Under the pieces are notes generated by a model. That model was not told the origin of the DNA, did no database searches, and saw nothing but the letters and a program-made list of their open reading frames with translations. The position numbers were made by a program, and so were the translations under genes. A stretch of 64,000 bases of DNA from Dimargaris cristalligena (Eukaryota > Kickxellomycota > Dimargaritomycetes > Dimargaritales > Dimargaritaceae), in assembly GCA_027576995.1 (NCBI GenBank), contig JANBQC010000004.1, forward strand, positions 111,843-175,842, given 5' to 3'. Positions 10,909 to 22,668 of this stretch are shown piece by piece; the stretch's first letter is position 1, and each line of letters opens with the position of its first letter.

Positions 10909-11187
10909 CCCCATGTTCGCTCTCTTCCATAGCCATCATTAACACCAAGATTCATTTCTATATATCTCCACCATACACTTCCTCGACATTTTACTTACCT
11001 CGCACATCCGCCGATTGCATACATAGCAACCCCTTTTCAACGATTTCTCAACTTCCTCAACCCTCATTAAGTAAGGCAATCCACCTATTTAAACACCCCC
11101 CCCTCACTCAATACTATCGGCTCGTTCTTGCAGGCGGAGTAGTATAATATTCACCCTCACCATTAATTCAAACCTACCAATATATAT

Positions 11188-11329
11188 ATGGGTGAAATTC
11201 AAACCAGCTGTATAAGGGCTTACATAATACGTATATGGGCGAATATATGAGAGAATACCTTTTAACCAGTAACATTGGCCTCATCCAATGGATTTTTCGT
11301 TATACAGCCTGAATGAACCTCTCCCACAT
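11188..11329 (+). mobile_element. Copy B of the ~140-bp inverted-repeat element family
   Basis: Begins ATGGGTGAAATTCAAACCAG and ends with the complement-like CTGAATGAACCTCTCCCA, so the ends form imperfect terminal inverted repeats of about 28 bp (ATGGGxGAAxTTCA ... GCTGTATAA). It has no open frame of its own. It lies between the TATA box at 10901 and the ATG at 11437, within the putative leader of a small secreted-protein gene. Confidence 0.85.
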
Positions 11330-11436
11330 CTTTTCCCTACCGTTGATTTCTAACCTCCCCCATTCCACCTTTGTATCGCGCCCCTCTCCCGCCGATTCTC
11401 CAGGTTTTTTTTTTATTTTAAAAAAACTCCTCAACC

Positions 11437-11757
11437 ATGCGCTTCCATTTACTGCTCGTCCTCTCCGTCGTGTGCCTCATGGCGACTGCTTCTACTCACC
11501 CCAACGTACTAGTGCGCCGCCAGGGAGGTGAATTAAGTAAGGCCGGAAAGAGCCTAGGAGAGGCTGCTGGTCATATGGGTAAAGCCATCACGGGGGCTGC
11601 TAAGAGTTCATACAACAAAGTCGAAAATAAAGTTGCAGGGGGTATTGCCCGGGTGAATTCCATCACCAACAAAATTAAAGGCGCTGCCAAGGGGGCCCGC
11701 CAGAGTTTGGGCGAGAAGATAGAGCAAAAGGGTAGAGTAATCGCCGGCAAGAAATAA
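11437..11757 (+). CDS. Small secreted amphipathic protein, homologue of the 14659 product
   Basis: A 106-residue protein. Residues 1-19 are a signal peptide (MRFHLLLVLSVVCLMATA). A dibasic LVRR at about 25-28 could be cut by a kexin-type protease. The mature part is rich in Gly, Ala, Lys and Ser with no Cys, and predicts as amphipathic helices with recurring GxAxxKxxGxAxG patterns. It shares with the protein at 14659 the order signal peptide, LVRR, GK-x-x-GE-A-G segment and C-terminal LG-x-KIE-x-x-G (here SLGEKIEQKGRVIAGKK, there NLGSKIEGFGKDVSGN), so the two are paralogues. No known family is recognised; the composition recalls LEA-type or antimicrobial-like helical peptides, which is inference. 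Intronless; AATAAA at 11874-11879. Confidence 0.75.
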   Translation: MRFHLLLVLSVVCLMATASTHPNVLVRRQGGELSKAGKSLGEAAGHMGKAITGAAKSSYNKVENKVAGGIARVNSITNKIKGAAKGARQSLGEKIEQKGRVIAGKK

Positions 11758-12268
11758 ACCAGCTTCCATTTTTAATATATATATATATATATATTATAGC
11801 CTGGCCATTGCCCTCATATTCATTTTTTTAAAATTCCGTTTTATGCATTCGCTACTTTGGCCGGCTCTGCATCAATAAAGCACTATCATTAACTTCCATT
11901 TGGACTCGGGATACTGTAATTTAAAGTTTAGCGGCAGTCCTAGCATCTAATAGAGGGGCGATCTGGTCGGCAGAAGGACTTCCTGGAACTATGGTCGGCA
12001 CTATTGTCGGTCGACTCGATCTGAAGGGGGTCATAACGTAAAAATCTCAGTATACAACTCGCCCGAAGTAAGATTATTGGGGGCTAAAACAAAGCCAGAC
12101 TGCCTTTACTAATGGTACTATCTACCGATTTCCATGCAAGCCACTATATAGTCGCGGGTTTATTTTGGACCGTTCAATACTGACTGCCTACCTTATTAAC
12201 CATTGTCGCCCTAATGAGGCATTATTATTAGCAGGTAAACAGTTTTTCTCAATATATTTCACAGCAAT
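11758..12268. other. 3' region of the 11437 gene and intergenic
   Basis: Contains a (TA)n tract at 11775-11795 just after the stop and AATAAA at 11874-11879. No further gene seen. Confidence 0.6.
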
Positions 12269-12548
12269 ATGGAAGTAGTTCAACTAGGCTGTATAACTAA
12301 AAATCCATTTGATGAGGCAAATACTACTAGTTGAAAATAAACCTCCTACCGATTTTCCCATGCACATACCAGATGGGAGAAGTTCATTCAGGCTGTATAA
12401 TGAAAAATCCGTTGGGTGAGGCCAATATTACTGGTTAAAAGCTATTCTCACATATGTTCGCCCATACACGTATTATGAAAAGCCTTATACAGCTGGTTTG
12501 AATTTCATCCAGATAAAACCTTATACAGCCAAGCTGAACTTCACCCAT
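12269..12548 (-). mobile_element. Copy C (outer), interrupted by a second element
   Basis: The two halves, 12269-12370 and 12515-12548, together give a complete copy of about 140 bp that matches the reverse complement of copy D (GGAAGTAGTTCAACTAGGCT at one end, CAAGCTGAACTTCACCCAT at the other). The halves are split by the inner copy at 12375-12510 and a duplicated AGAT. It belongs to the same subfamily as copy D. Confidence 0.85.
12375..12510 (-). mobile_element. Inner copy nested inside copy C, with AGAT duplication
   Basis: A 136-bp copy of the B/E subfamily in reverse orientation (GGGAGAAGTTCATTCAGGCT ... GGTTTGAATTTCATCC). It is flanked by AGAT at 12371-12374 and 12511-12514. Removing it plus one AGAT restores a contiguous copy that aligns without a gap to copy D, which shows directly that this family moved by insertion with a short (3-4 bp) target duplication. 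Confidence 0.88.
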
Positions 12549-14658
12549 ATTATATTGGGGTAGACCTCTCTGTATTTATAAAGATAGCCGATTGTTAATT
12601 ACTAGATGCGTACTAATGGCGGTAAAACCAATGCTACCTAATCGTGGTGCGGGAAACTCACTGGTGCCAACATGCACAGGAGAGTTGAATGGACTCCGCT
12701 GAGCGGTTGGGTTGATGCGATGTGCACTGTGAATGCCTCCCGAAATACCCAAGCTGGGGTTGGCTGTTGTCCATTCTCGGCCTCGCACTGCTACTGCCCA
12801 TACTATTTAGTTTATGTATCCCCCTCCCCCTTACTCTGTCATTCCAAAACATAGAAGGAAATTCAGCGTCCTTGTCCACCCCTCCACTCATTCTCCTTTG
12901 AATACGGTGACCATTAAATTAAATTGCAATGGTTATATAAAGGAGCCGGACGCAACCCCCTGAGCCCACTATTTCGCGTGGACCTACACATTCCCCAAAC
13001 CAAATCGTGCAGACAATGCGGCCCTGCTGGCACTCTGGAGGTTAATCAGTCTTATCTCATGGGTACTATATATTTGTCATCCAGTGTATCTCGTTGTACA
13101 ATAGATAGTGCTTTTTATATATTGCACGAGTCGATATCGGGAAAGCGACCATCCGAGATGGCAAACTGGCGGGGAATGAGCGATAGTTTCACCAAGAGAT
13201 ATTAGCAGGTCAAATTCGTTGCCACAAACCCACCCACGGTGGTGGTCGACAGGCTTTAACAATACATTAGGGCACGCCTCCACGCTTGGTTTATCCCCAT
13301 ACCTATGTGGGCCATTCCGAATTCCTGGTATATCTTTATAATGAATGCAGGTTCTCCATGAGTAAGGAGGCTGGGGAAGGGCGGATCAATGCAAAATGCG
13401 GATAATGGGCTTCGTACTTATAAGCCCCATGCGGTGGTGCTCGGGGGCCAAAGGAGGAGAGGCGATTTGCGAAACGTCCTCGAGGCCAATTACTACCCAG
13501 CCCCCGACTTCCCAGAACCCATATCGGAAATTCGATGCCAAGCCTTGCCGTTGTGGTCGCCGTTTTCGTCGGTATCCCCTCCATAGGTATTGTCGGGAGT
13601 GAAGAGGGCAGTGTCCGGCTGGATCTCCATACCCGTGTCCTAGTAGCTCCTGTAATTTAGCATGGGGCCAAGGGGGGGCATCTACTATAGTATGAAGAGA
13701 GGAAAGCAACCGGAGGAGTAAGAATTGGTAAAGTGAATAACCCCGATGAACTTTTTACAAAGTAGGGGCTGGTATTTAGTCTTGGTCGTATAGGCCGGAA
13801 CAGCGATCCCATAATGGCCTTGAACTCAAGCCGCCATTTCCCCCCTTTGTTTGGCGGGGTCAGGTGCGTGCTTTGTAGCTCGCTCTATCATCCAATGCCA
13901 AGCGTTTAGTCCGATAATCGGCCAATAAAACGACCAACGGCGACTTCAGTATTCCCATTGTAGGCTACTTGCCTTTTCCTCCATTCCCTTCTTCTTCCCT
14001 CCTCTTTCCCTTGTAGGCAGATGCATAGGTAGGAAGGAGCGTCCGGAGACCAGGGGGGGGTGGCTGTTCGGATGCGCCATTGGGACCCTTGCGCCACTAA
14101 ACTCGGGTCCCCAAGCAATTTCTTCGCCATTGTCTTGGCTACCGCGGTCGCTGTCTCGCCCCTTGTCCCTATTCTATGTCGCCGCTCCTACATAAACGTT
14201 GAATATTGGTTCCCCGGTCGGATGGTCCCTCCAATATATCCCCTTGAGCTCGTCTGCCTTCATATAAATACAGCGGGGTTGCCACCCCCTGATAACTCCA
14301 TCATTACCACCAACAGATCCACTACCTTTTCTATACTTCCCCCGTCCATTCTCTCTTCGCCTCTCTCTCTCTTTTTTATATATTAAATAATAATAATAAT
14401 AATAATCGTAATATACGAGAGCCAGCCTTTCGTTCGAACTCTTTTTAACTCCCCCCTCCCCTTCCCCTCTACATATCCTAATGTAAGTTTATCTTCCTAT
14501 ATGATTTTCTATTCTATGGGTTATACTCCCATTTGCACCTATCCCGATACCCTTTAAGCCCTGCTTACCCATACCCGTACTAACCGAAATGACTTCTCTA
14601 TTCCACACTCCCCTGCATGGCTATCCATCTATGCCTACTATCGCTATAGATCCTAAAA
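12549..14658. other. Intergenic and promoter region of the 14659 gene
   Basis: Several short open frames overlap on both strands (for example 13336-13709) with no protein-like character. The TATAAATA at 14263-14270 and a pyrimidine-rich stretch with a (TAA)n tract around 14383-14406 are the probable promoter and leader of the next gene. Confidence 0.5.
14263..14270 (+). promoter_or_regulatory. TATA box, probable promoter of the 14659 gene
   Basis: TATAAATA 396 bases before the ATG at 14659, followed by CT-rich leader-like sequence. Confidence 0.5.
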
Positions 14659-15048
14659 ATGCGGTCCAGCTTGATCATCCCATTTGCCGCCGTGTTTCTC
14701 GTAGCAACTGCCGCCGCTTTGCCTACTCCATTAGTTCGTCGTGACACTGCAGCGGAAGAAGCCGACAAGGCCAAAAATGACGCCATACTGGCCGGATCCG
14801 GTATCATCGCTTCCATGGCGGGGGCCGCAGGTGCGGTAGTCCACGGGGGTAAGGCAGTGGGTAAGAGCATCGGTGAAACCGCTGGAAAGGCCGCGGAAAA
14901 GGTCAAAAATGAGACTGAAGAGGCCGCGAAAAGGGCCAAGGATGCCGCAAATCAAGTCCAGGAAACAGTTAAAAATACCATTGATGATAAGCGTAAAAAT
15001 CTTGGCTCTAAGATTGAAGGCTTTGGTAAAGATGTAAGCGGGAATTAG
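14659..15048 (+). CDS. Small secreted helical protein, homologue of the 11437 product
   Basis: A 129-residue protein. The N-terminal 20 residues form a signal peptide (MRSSLIIPFAAVFLVATAAA), followed by LPTPLVRR with a dibasic cleavage-like site, as in the paralogue. The mature chain has a hydrophobic Gly/Ala segment (about 43-62) and then a long Lys/Glu/Ala helix with 11-residue-type repeats (GETAGKAAEKVKNETEEAAK). This recalls LEA group 3 or apolipoprotein-like amphipathic helices. It ends LGSKIEGFGKDVSGN, matching the end of the 11437 protein. No Cys. Function unknown: membrane or surface association and desiccation-type protection are both possible but unproven. Intronless; a TA-rich tract follows the stop. 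Confidence 0.75.
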   Translation: MRSSLIIPFAAVFLVATAAALPTPLVRRDTAAEEADKAKNDAILAGSGIIASMAGAAGAVVHGGKAVGKSIGETAGKAAEKVKNETEEAAKRAKDAANQVQETVKNTIDDKRKNLGSKIEGFGKDVSGN

Positions 15049-17167
15049 CCTGGGTATCCCATTCATCGTTTATAGCGTGATTTGATATATATATATACAT
15101 GTATATGTACATAACTAAAAATTACATTATTATTATGCTTAAATTCGCGCGTTAGCTCTTCATTATCTGTAATTGTATATAAATCAATTACATATCTGGA
15201 ATCTACTAAATTATACAGTCGAATGAGAGGGTGTTTATCAAGTAATTATATAATTCCGCACCGTGGTGTGGGGGGTTCATCATACCTGCACTCTACATAC
15301 CGTTCTTGGTGATTATGCATACCCAATTGTTCCATCTCATTGGATCCAGTCATTCACGCTGAGTAGTTTCCCTGCACTATGTCTAGCTTAAAGTTGACTC
15401 CTCGCAAATGGCCCATATTTCCCAGGGGTTAGCTACTTCCCATACTTCCTCCATTTCGCGTACTAGACGTATAAACGGATAAATTATAGAACCATACAGA
15501 ATAGGCGCTCATATGTGGTTTGGGACGCGTTCTTTTGGCCATGAATTGATGACTATTCATGGGTAGCCACCTACCCTTGGTGTGCTGGGGTGAAAGATGC
15601 GCATGGATCAATGAAATCTGAAGCTTGCCATACAATCGGTCCAAGTTAAGGCATCGCCGATATACGTGGAGGGTGTGCCTCGAGGTTCAAGCGACCTTCC
15701 CCCTCCATCCAGTTTATAAGTTAGCCGGACCAGTCCATATACCTGACACACGCACACACATACGCATGTCTTATGGAATTACCAAAAAGAACTAGGGTTA
15801 AAGCGCCATGTTGCACTCCCTAGATGGCTGCCAATAAAAAGTGGAAGGGGGAACAGAGAAGGGGCTAGTGCGTCGGCTGGTGCGACAGCAGGGTCCCCAT
15901 CACCTTCTCCGGATACTATCAACTACCAGCGTATTGCAACCACCATTGCAGATAAAATAATCGACCGTCAGTTGGACATGCGGTAAAGACGAGGGCAACG
16001 TACAGCATGAATGGAGTTACACTTAAAGCTGTAGTGAGTGGCACATTATTCGTGGGAATGCTTAGTACGGAACGGCTAGTGGACCCAGGCCAATGGGAGT
16101 AGCCAGCCCTAAACGCAAGATGGCGGATAGTGCGTATGGTCCGTTCGACCTTCATCGGGCCAATATGCAGTTTAAAAACTACAACAACAAGCGAAGGGGT
16201 AGGGATTTAGCTACGAAGGTATCCAGACCCAGCGGCAAACCCCACTTGCACGACCTCAAAGTGGCTCAACTGGCCTTTAGAAAGCTCACTGACGTACCCC
16301 TGCGACCCGTTGCCGTTACCATATTAGCCGGTTGGGCCGCAGAATTCCGTTTTATCTGTACATTTAGGCCATACGAGTAATTCTGGAATGATGATTTAGT
16401 TCATGTGCGTTGTACAACGGATGTATTACGCTGGGGAAGGGGGGTTGGTTTTAGCGTGGTTTTGAGTATTTTAGAGGGTGGTGGTTTTATGGGGGGGGGG
16501 GTTTGAAATGCAAGAGCGGGCATTGCAGTCACCAACTCTCATATAAAAAGGTTGGGGAAGTAGTAGTCCAGGGGAAATATCCAATCCTACCTCATTTTCT
16601 AGCTATACAGGTACAACTCGCCACCAATCATAGATCCATTGGCCATCATTGCCTTTCATTTTATAGACACCACCCTAACCACCAAAGTCCTCTTTGCTAG
16701 CCCGGATTTCAGTTAGAATGGTTCCCCAATATATTGTCGGGTCAGCGGTTGGAATATGGTGCATTAGTCAAGTTTTGGCCGCCTTCAATCCCACCGCTCT
16801 ACCGGATCTGCCACAAACATATAGTTCGAAGTTGACCAGGGGAATTCACACTGGCTTGGTAAGTTAGGAATGTATTATTAGTATACCATACGTACGTTTA
16901 AGCAGTTGGCAGGTAAGGGAGGGGACAGATAGGCCATGCTCGAACAATGCGTCTATAGTTGGAATATTGGTCAGTTAGGACAAACCCACCGGTAATACTA
17001 ACCTCAGAATATAAGTAATTTGTACATTATTATTACTATTTGATTATACATACTGTCGGATTTGCCCATGGGGACTATCATCTGGCATTATATAGGACAC
17101 AGCAACTCAGTGGCAGGAGGATGCCCAATCCATTGTCAACTCATTTCCAGCCGAAGTGAGCTTCACT
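15049..17167. other. Intergenic
   Basis: No supportable gene. A 95-codon frame with its own ATG at 16093-16380 encodes a basic, unrecognised peptide and is left uncalled. A TTTCCAG just before 17151 could be a splice acceptor for an unseen 5' exon of the 17168 gene. Confidence 0.5.
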
Positions 17168-17965
17168 ATGGCGCACAACTTCCAAGACGAGGTAGAAATG
17201 GCCAATTACCAAGCCGATAATCCCGAAGCTTTACATTGGTCACCCCGTTTCGACCCCGGGCTTAAACTGTCCCTACACGGCCGCATCGGTGCCGAATTAA
17301 CCCGTTTGGCGGAACAGAGGAAGTTCCGGGTTTACCAGTCCCTGTCCACCGAACAGAAGATCCGGGTGTTCCCAGCGGGTATTAAAGACATTCCGCATCT
17401 GGAAAAGGTGTTCTCGGGGGCCCTCACCGTAGACCTCGAACAAGCCATGGTACATACTCTCCCCCGACTATACAACCACCTTACTTTGTGGACGGACTTC
17501 CGGTTTCCTTATCTACCCGGCTTTGAGATTATCTTGAAACATCTCATTATACCCGCGCGCATTGTGGCCCTGGTGGATGCCAGTCGCTTCAATGACTTGA
17601 GTCTTCTACTCCGTACACTACCTGCCCCGGCGTCCTACTCTGTGCAGGCCTCCAATCTGGCCTTCATGTTGACTGTGGAGAAAATGGGCCAGGGGAAGTT
17701 CGAGCAGGTCACCAAGGAATACGACTGGAATTTGCGGACCCAAGACCCCTTCAATAGACACGAACGCAGCTATCTGCGGAGTTGCGCCCACTCTTTGGGC
17801 CTTACGAAGCTGGTTGGTTATTTGGGTCAAATGTGGCCCTCTAGTCCACCTCAGGAACCCCCTACCGCCTTATATTGCATCACGCAGTTCTACGATACCC
17901 GGTTTGTACGCTTCTCGTACGAACGCGGTTTCGAAATCAATTTAGATGACACTCTCTTGGCGTAG
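17168..17965 (+). CDS. Protein of unknown function, 265 residues
   Basis: The ATG at 17168 opens a 265-residue frame (MAHNFQDEVEMANYQADNPE...) with no signal peptide and no clear membrane span. The sequence is mixed alpha-helical and soluble, with a Leu-rich middle (PARIVALVDASRFNDLSLLL at about 140-160) that faintly resembles a degenerate helical repeat. Third-position GC is higher than in the flanking DNA, which supports real coding. The frame is open for four codons before the ATG, and a TTTCCAG lies just upstream, so a short 5' exon may exist. I do not recognise a family and have no functional call. Confidence 0.7.
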   Translation: MAHNFQDEVEMANYQADNPEALHWSPRFDPGLKLSLHGRIGAELTRLAEQRKFRVYQSLSTEQKIRVFPAGIKDIPHLEKVFSGALTVDLEQAMVHTLPRLYNHLTLWTDFRFPYLPGFEIILKHLIIPARIVALVDASRFNDLSLLLRTLPAPASYSVQASNLAFMLTVEKMGQGKFEQVTKEYDWNLRTQDPFNRHERSYLRSCAHSLGLTKLVGYLGQMWPSSPPQEPPTALYCITQFYDTRFVRFSYERGFEINLDDTLLA

Positions 17966-20597
17966 GAACAGTTCAAGTAGGCGGTGAAGATATTTACTGA
18001 CATGGGTTGCCAACCCCTAATTTATTTATAATCAAATTTACTGGTGGAAACCTCTCGTGCGGTATACCAAAGTATAGCATACATTATCTGTGGCTATCAT
18101 TCGCGAGATTATCCTGACCATATATCTCTATATTTATAATTAAATACTATGTGTGGGTGGAATAGCAATTTAACCCCACTGCATTAAATACATGATATTA
18201 CATACAGTGTACCAAGTTAGCGTCTTGGGAGAAAGGTCTGGTTATGGACAGAGTCTTACCTCCCCCACCTGTGAAAAACTGTTCTGCTGGTTTAATATGT
18301 CTTCACAGCAGAATGAAATATGCATTGCTCCTTCCTCAGCCAGTACTTCATAGTGTAATATTGAAATTTTAAGTTACGGTTATTTCCAATTTGCTGGCCT
18401 GGTCTACATTTTGTAAAACGATGGAAATACTTTACAGCTTGCCTATTTCAATTCCTTGACCAGTGAGGCGTTAACCAACCGGTCTGAACAAATAGATGGA
18501 GGGTTTAGTTGAGACGTGAATAAATTATTACCAAGGGGCACTGTTTTATCTATACCTCCCCTCCCTGTTAATATTTTTTTTCGAATTGACGGTCGCTCAA
18601 CAACCCGCTGCTATAGTTATCCATGATTGCAATATTAGACTGTCCTATTTGCCATACTACAATCAATGTCTACAATATGAACAGGGGGAAATGGATGAGC
18701 CGGTCTAGATGGCAATGGCCACAAATAAAAACCCGGAAACATACTAATCCGCCTTTCATTTTTCGACCAATTATTCACCTGAGTCAAGTGCATTGCGAAG
18801 AGGTTAGGGCACATAGGGCCGAATGTGGATGAATACAACCCGTGTTCATGCCCACAAAATTGCATGGTATCTATGCTTAACCATGTCCCAGATAAGATAA
18901 AGTGAATGCATTTGGGTAGTTGGGGATTATTCAATAAGCGCCGCAACCACCGGAGTGCCCGCCGAAGGGCTGCCTCGGCGCAGGAGACATAAACATACCT
19001 TATGCGTAATAGTAGGATAGTGTACTTATTTTTAAGCTGCCCAGCCGAGTAATATCGTGTCCTATTGAATAGGATTAGATGACTTCTGTATAGCAGTCGT
19101 TGGTACAACAATCGTTTAGTTACGAACCTGACCAGATTAGATATCATATAGTGAGGTAGTACTTGACGGCGCCCGCTTAATTAATCTGCACTACTACCAT
19201 CTGGAAGCAGGTCTATTTTTAGTGCCAGGCCCAAAATGTATCAAGTTGGACACGGTTCAGTCAGCCTACGATAGCGCCTTCGAATAATACCGACATCGGG
19301 GTAAGAATGGGCTGCATAGAATACCCATACTTTCGCATGTACGGCTATTTCCTTTCACTGCGGTATTATATTGTCGCCTACCGCATTTGTATTGCAGCCG
19401 GAAGTTAATTTAAGCGACCTGGCCTAGAGCGAAACTATACCTGCTGTCTTTTCATGTAATATTTTAGTCAGCCGTTTAATGAAAAAAAAGGGGGGTAGGT
19501 GACCAGGGCGGAAAGGGGAAGGGGATGGAACGGCTAGTACGAGACCCGTTATTGGCCATTCGCGGCGGTGACCCGATCATTACGAACTAAGGAAGGGGTA
19601 GATAAAGGAAGGAGGTCCAAGCCGCTCATAGGACTATTTAGGACAACGGTGAACGAGCGATCCTATAACGAAGATTCACCGACGAATGGAAATTAAACGA
19701 CCAAGAAAAAACCGAAGCTCCCACTCACTCCCCTCCCGTCTTCTTCCACTAGTTAGGTACCTCCTCCCTCCTCTTGTTGCCTTGCAAGAGTAAATACGGC
19801 CCGAGACAAATGGCCGAAATAATAGCTCAACAACGCGGGCTTCCTTTGTTCTCGAGTCCACCGACTCACAGGCATCCTGCCCAAATTAGCAGCCTATCAC
19901 CTCCCCCTTGCAGGACCGTCCATGGTCCAACATATTCGGCCAGTTGTGACGGGGGTTACCTCCCCCCCTCTCTCCCTCTCTGTCCCTCTTACATTCTCTT
20001 GAGTTTCCCTTAAATTGACGGCCTCGGCCCCCTCTTCCGGGCCTAGTCCTCATATTCATTCGATTTTCCTTACTTTTATTTTGTTGTTGGGCTATACTTT
20101 AAGCCGATAAATCTTCGTGTTCAAATTTCAGCCGCATACGTAGAAACGCATCTTCTCCCTTCCTAAACAATTTTCTTCCCCCAATTTTAGCCACCGCCGT
20201 AATTTTCTGGAAACAATCCCGGCTATTGGTTTGGTTCTGTCTCCGTGTGCCCAATTGCCGTTTGAAAACTCCGCGAGTATATATATCTCTGTATATTTAA
20301 AACTCCCCCCATTCTATCCTTAAGCGACTGGTAAACCGACCAGGCCTTGTATTTAGGAATAACCATTAACCGACCTGTCTAGGCAGCGTGGATATAGATT
20401 AGGTAGGCCTCCCGACTGTTATTCAATTTTACGCATTCGATACCAAAGAGCCACCAAGCAGCCCACTAAAACCTTATTCCGGCACTAATCGACATCTACT
20501 ATTATACCACACTTTTAATAATATATTTTGCATCCCTCGATTTGAATTCGCCCTATAGTTGTTAAAGGCGACTGCATTAAGCGAATAGTAACACCAC
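17966..20597. other. Intergenic, 2.6 kb
   Basis: No gene is supported. A 170-codon minus-strand frame over 18635-19147 and a short one at 19676-19861 look random in composition. The last few hundred bases are pyrimidine-rich and presumably the lipase promoter and leader. Confidence 0.5.
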
Positions 20598-21915
20598 ATG
20601 CGCGTATTCTTGATAGCCGCTCATCTGTCCATACTCGGTACGGCCTTGGTGGCCCATGCCCAAGTCCCGGAGCCAGCCAACTTTGATACCACCTCATCTC
20701 TGGGGACCATGGTTAAAAATCTCAAGCAAAATGTCAATGATATGTTAAAAGGTATAGGCGAGGCCATGTTTACGGATGTGGAAAGTGACGCCCCCGCACC
20801 TACTCAGGCCGGCGCAGTCAGGGTCAAAGTCGACGACGCGACGGTCGCAGAGCTGAAGCTCAAGCTAGAGTAAGTATTATGTGGCATTTCTGGTAGGGGC
20901 GGTAACTTATTTATCCCCGCCTTTTTTATTCGGTGGCATTACGCCTAGGTTCACGAAGTTACCTCCGCCAATATTCTGGAGAAATTCGGCTGTACGAGAA
21001 CCATGCTGTTTACTTACCGTCAATTATTATCATTGCCAATTATCCCAATACCCTAATTGCCGGCCAAATAGCTACGCTTTCGATTCGTACTTTGATATCA
21101 AGGATCCCAACCCTACTATATTTACGGGCCAGTTTAACAAACCGGTAAGCGAACTCCTGGATAAACCCTTTATCAACGAATTCCCCTTCATCGGCGGGTA
21201 TTTCGCTCGATATGCCACTGGCAAAAAACTCATCGTAGCGTTTCGAGGTGCCGACCAGGTTCAGGCGTATTTCCATAACTTCCAGCCCAAATTGGACCCC
21301 TGGGGCACCGATTCCAACATCCAGGTGCACCATGGATTCAAAACTTCATTCAATACATTGGCGGACACCCTCATCCAGCGGACCCGCGGGTACCTGGATA
21401 AGTACCCCGACCACCAGCTGTGGGTGATTGGGCAATCCCTCGGCGGAGTCCACGCCACGATGCTAGCCACCCGCTTATTGGAAATCCCGGCGGCTGGCCT
21501 CAAGGATCGCATGGTATTAACCACCTTCGGCCGACCCCGGTTGGGCAACAAAAACTTTGCAGCGTATATTATCGGGTTGGGATTGGTCCATCAGCGGGTC
21601 ACCAACAAGAATGACATCTTCTCCCGCATACCGCTGCGGCGTATGGGCTACCTCCACGAAAATGACGAGTTCTTCATTGACTCGGACGACGTCACTTACG
21701 AGATTAAGAATGCTGAGTTTGAAACGAATTTAGGGAATGTGAACACCAAGTACAACCCCAACAGCGTTTATTGGCATAATGATATTTACGGGCGGTCGAT
21801 TTGGGAAAATCCCTTCAGCGGGCTGGCGAGTAAGGCCAAGGAGGCGGTATTGGGAGACAAGGCACCCCCAAGTCCAGCCCTCCCCCAAGCAGCTCCGCTA
21901 GTTCCACCCGTTTGA
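20598..21915 (+). CDS. Secreted class 3 lipase
   Basis: A fungal class 3 (Rhizopus-type) triacylglycerol lipase. Exon 1, 20598..20869, encodes a signal peptide (MRVFLIAAHLSILGTALVAHA) and about 70 residues of propeptide-like sequence. It ends in donor GTAAGT at 20870. The catalytic exon runs to the stop at 21913-21915. It carries the oxyanion-loop LIVAFRGAD, the nucleophile Ser in WVIGQSLGGVHA, FGRPRLGN, the Asp in NKNDIFSRIP and the His in YWHNDIYG, in the family's order and spacing. Two splice models fit. One is a single 79-nt intron (20870..20948) keeping one frame to the end. The other has introns 20870..20958 and 21019..21071 with a small middle exon. The domain is unaffected by the choice. 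The elbow is GQSLGG, where GHSLGG is usual. The tail is Pro/Ala-rich. Confidence 0.85.
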
Positions 21916-22064
21916 TGGGCATTACCGGCCCTCCGCAGGCGAAGGGAGAGGGATGGGCTGAACTGTACAATTGGGATGGTTAATGGTGCGCCTACCTCTG
22001 GTAGCAGGTATAGACAGTATCACAATAACTTAAGCGAAAGGGTATGTATGTATGTGGCATAGAT

Positions 22065-22204
22065 ATGGGTGAAGTTCAGCTTGGTTGTATAAGGGTTTAA
22101 CCGATATGTGTATGGGAAAATTGGTGGGATGTTTATTTTCAACCAGTAGTACTTGCCTCATCAAATGGATTTTTCGTTATACAGCCTTGTTGAACTACTC
22201 CCAT
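22065..22204 (+). mobile_element. Copy D of the ~140-bp inverted-repeat element family
   Basis: Begins ATGGGTGAAGTTCAGCTTGG and ends GCCTTGTTGAACTACTCCCAT. AGAT occurs immediately before (22061-22064) and two bases after (22207-22210), matching the duplication seen around the nested copy. It is the intact reference for the interrupted copy C. Confidence 0.85.
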
Positions 22205-22668
22205 ATAGATATGTTTATGTATGATAGGTTAGTTAATATAATAGAATGAATCGTATTTATGATAAATATAGAGATATAAAATTAAGATTTTGGAGGGTGT
22301 TACAGCAGTGGTAGTGATGGTGATAATGCGTGGAGTATATATTTAACCTTCAAAATGGCACTGTGCCCATGATTCATGTTGGTAGTTGATAATGCCCAAG
22401 GGGAATGAGGGTAAGAAAGAACTTTTTGATTGGCAGGGACTATCTTTAGGCGGCGCACAGCTGGCAGGTGGGGGGAGATCAGCCCTACAATGGTGTAGGC
22501 GATTATCAAGTATAATGAATGGATAGAGGAGGAGGAGTTAATGATATCCACCCCAATGAAGCGGCGATCAGTGTGATGTATAGAGCTTAGTTAGAGTCAC
22601 TGGGGGGACTAAGTGAAAACCGACCTCGCCTAATTACTAGAGGCGTCCAGCCCATAAATGTAATTGAT

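Noticed and set aside
18635..19147. 170-codon minus-strand open frame
   Set aside because: Random-looking composition, no motif, and lies in AT-rich intergenic DNA.
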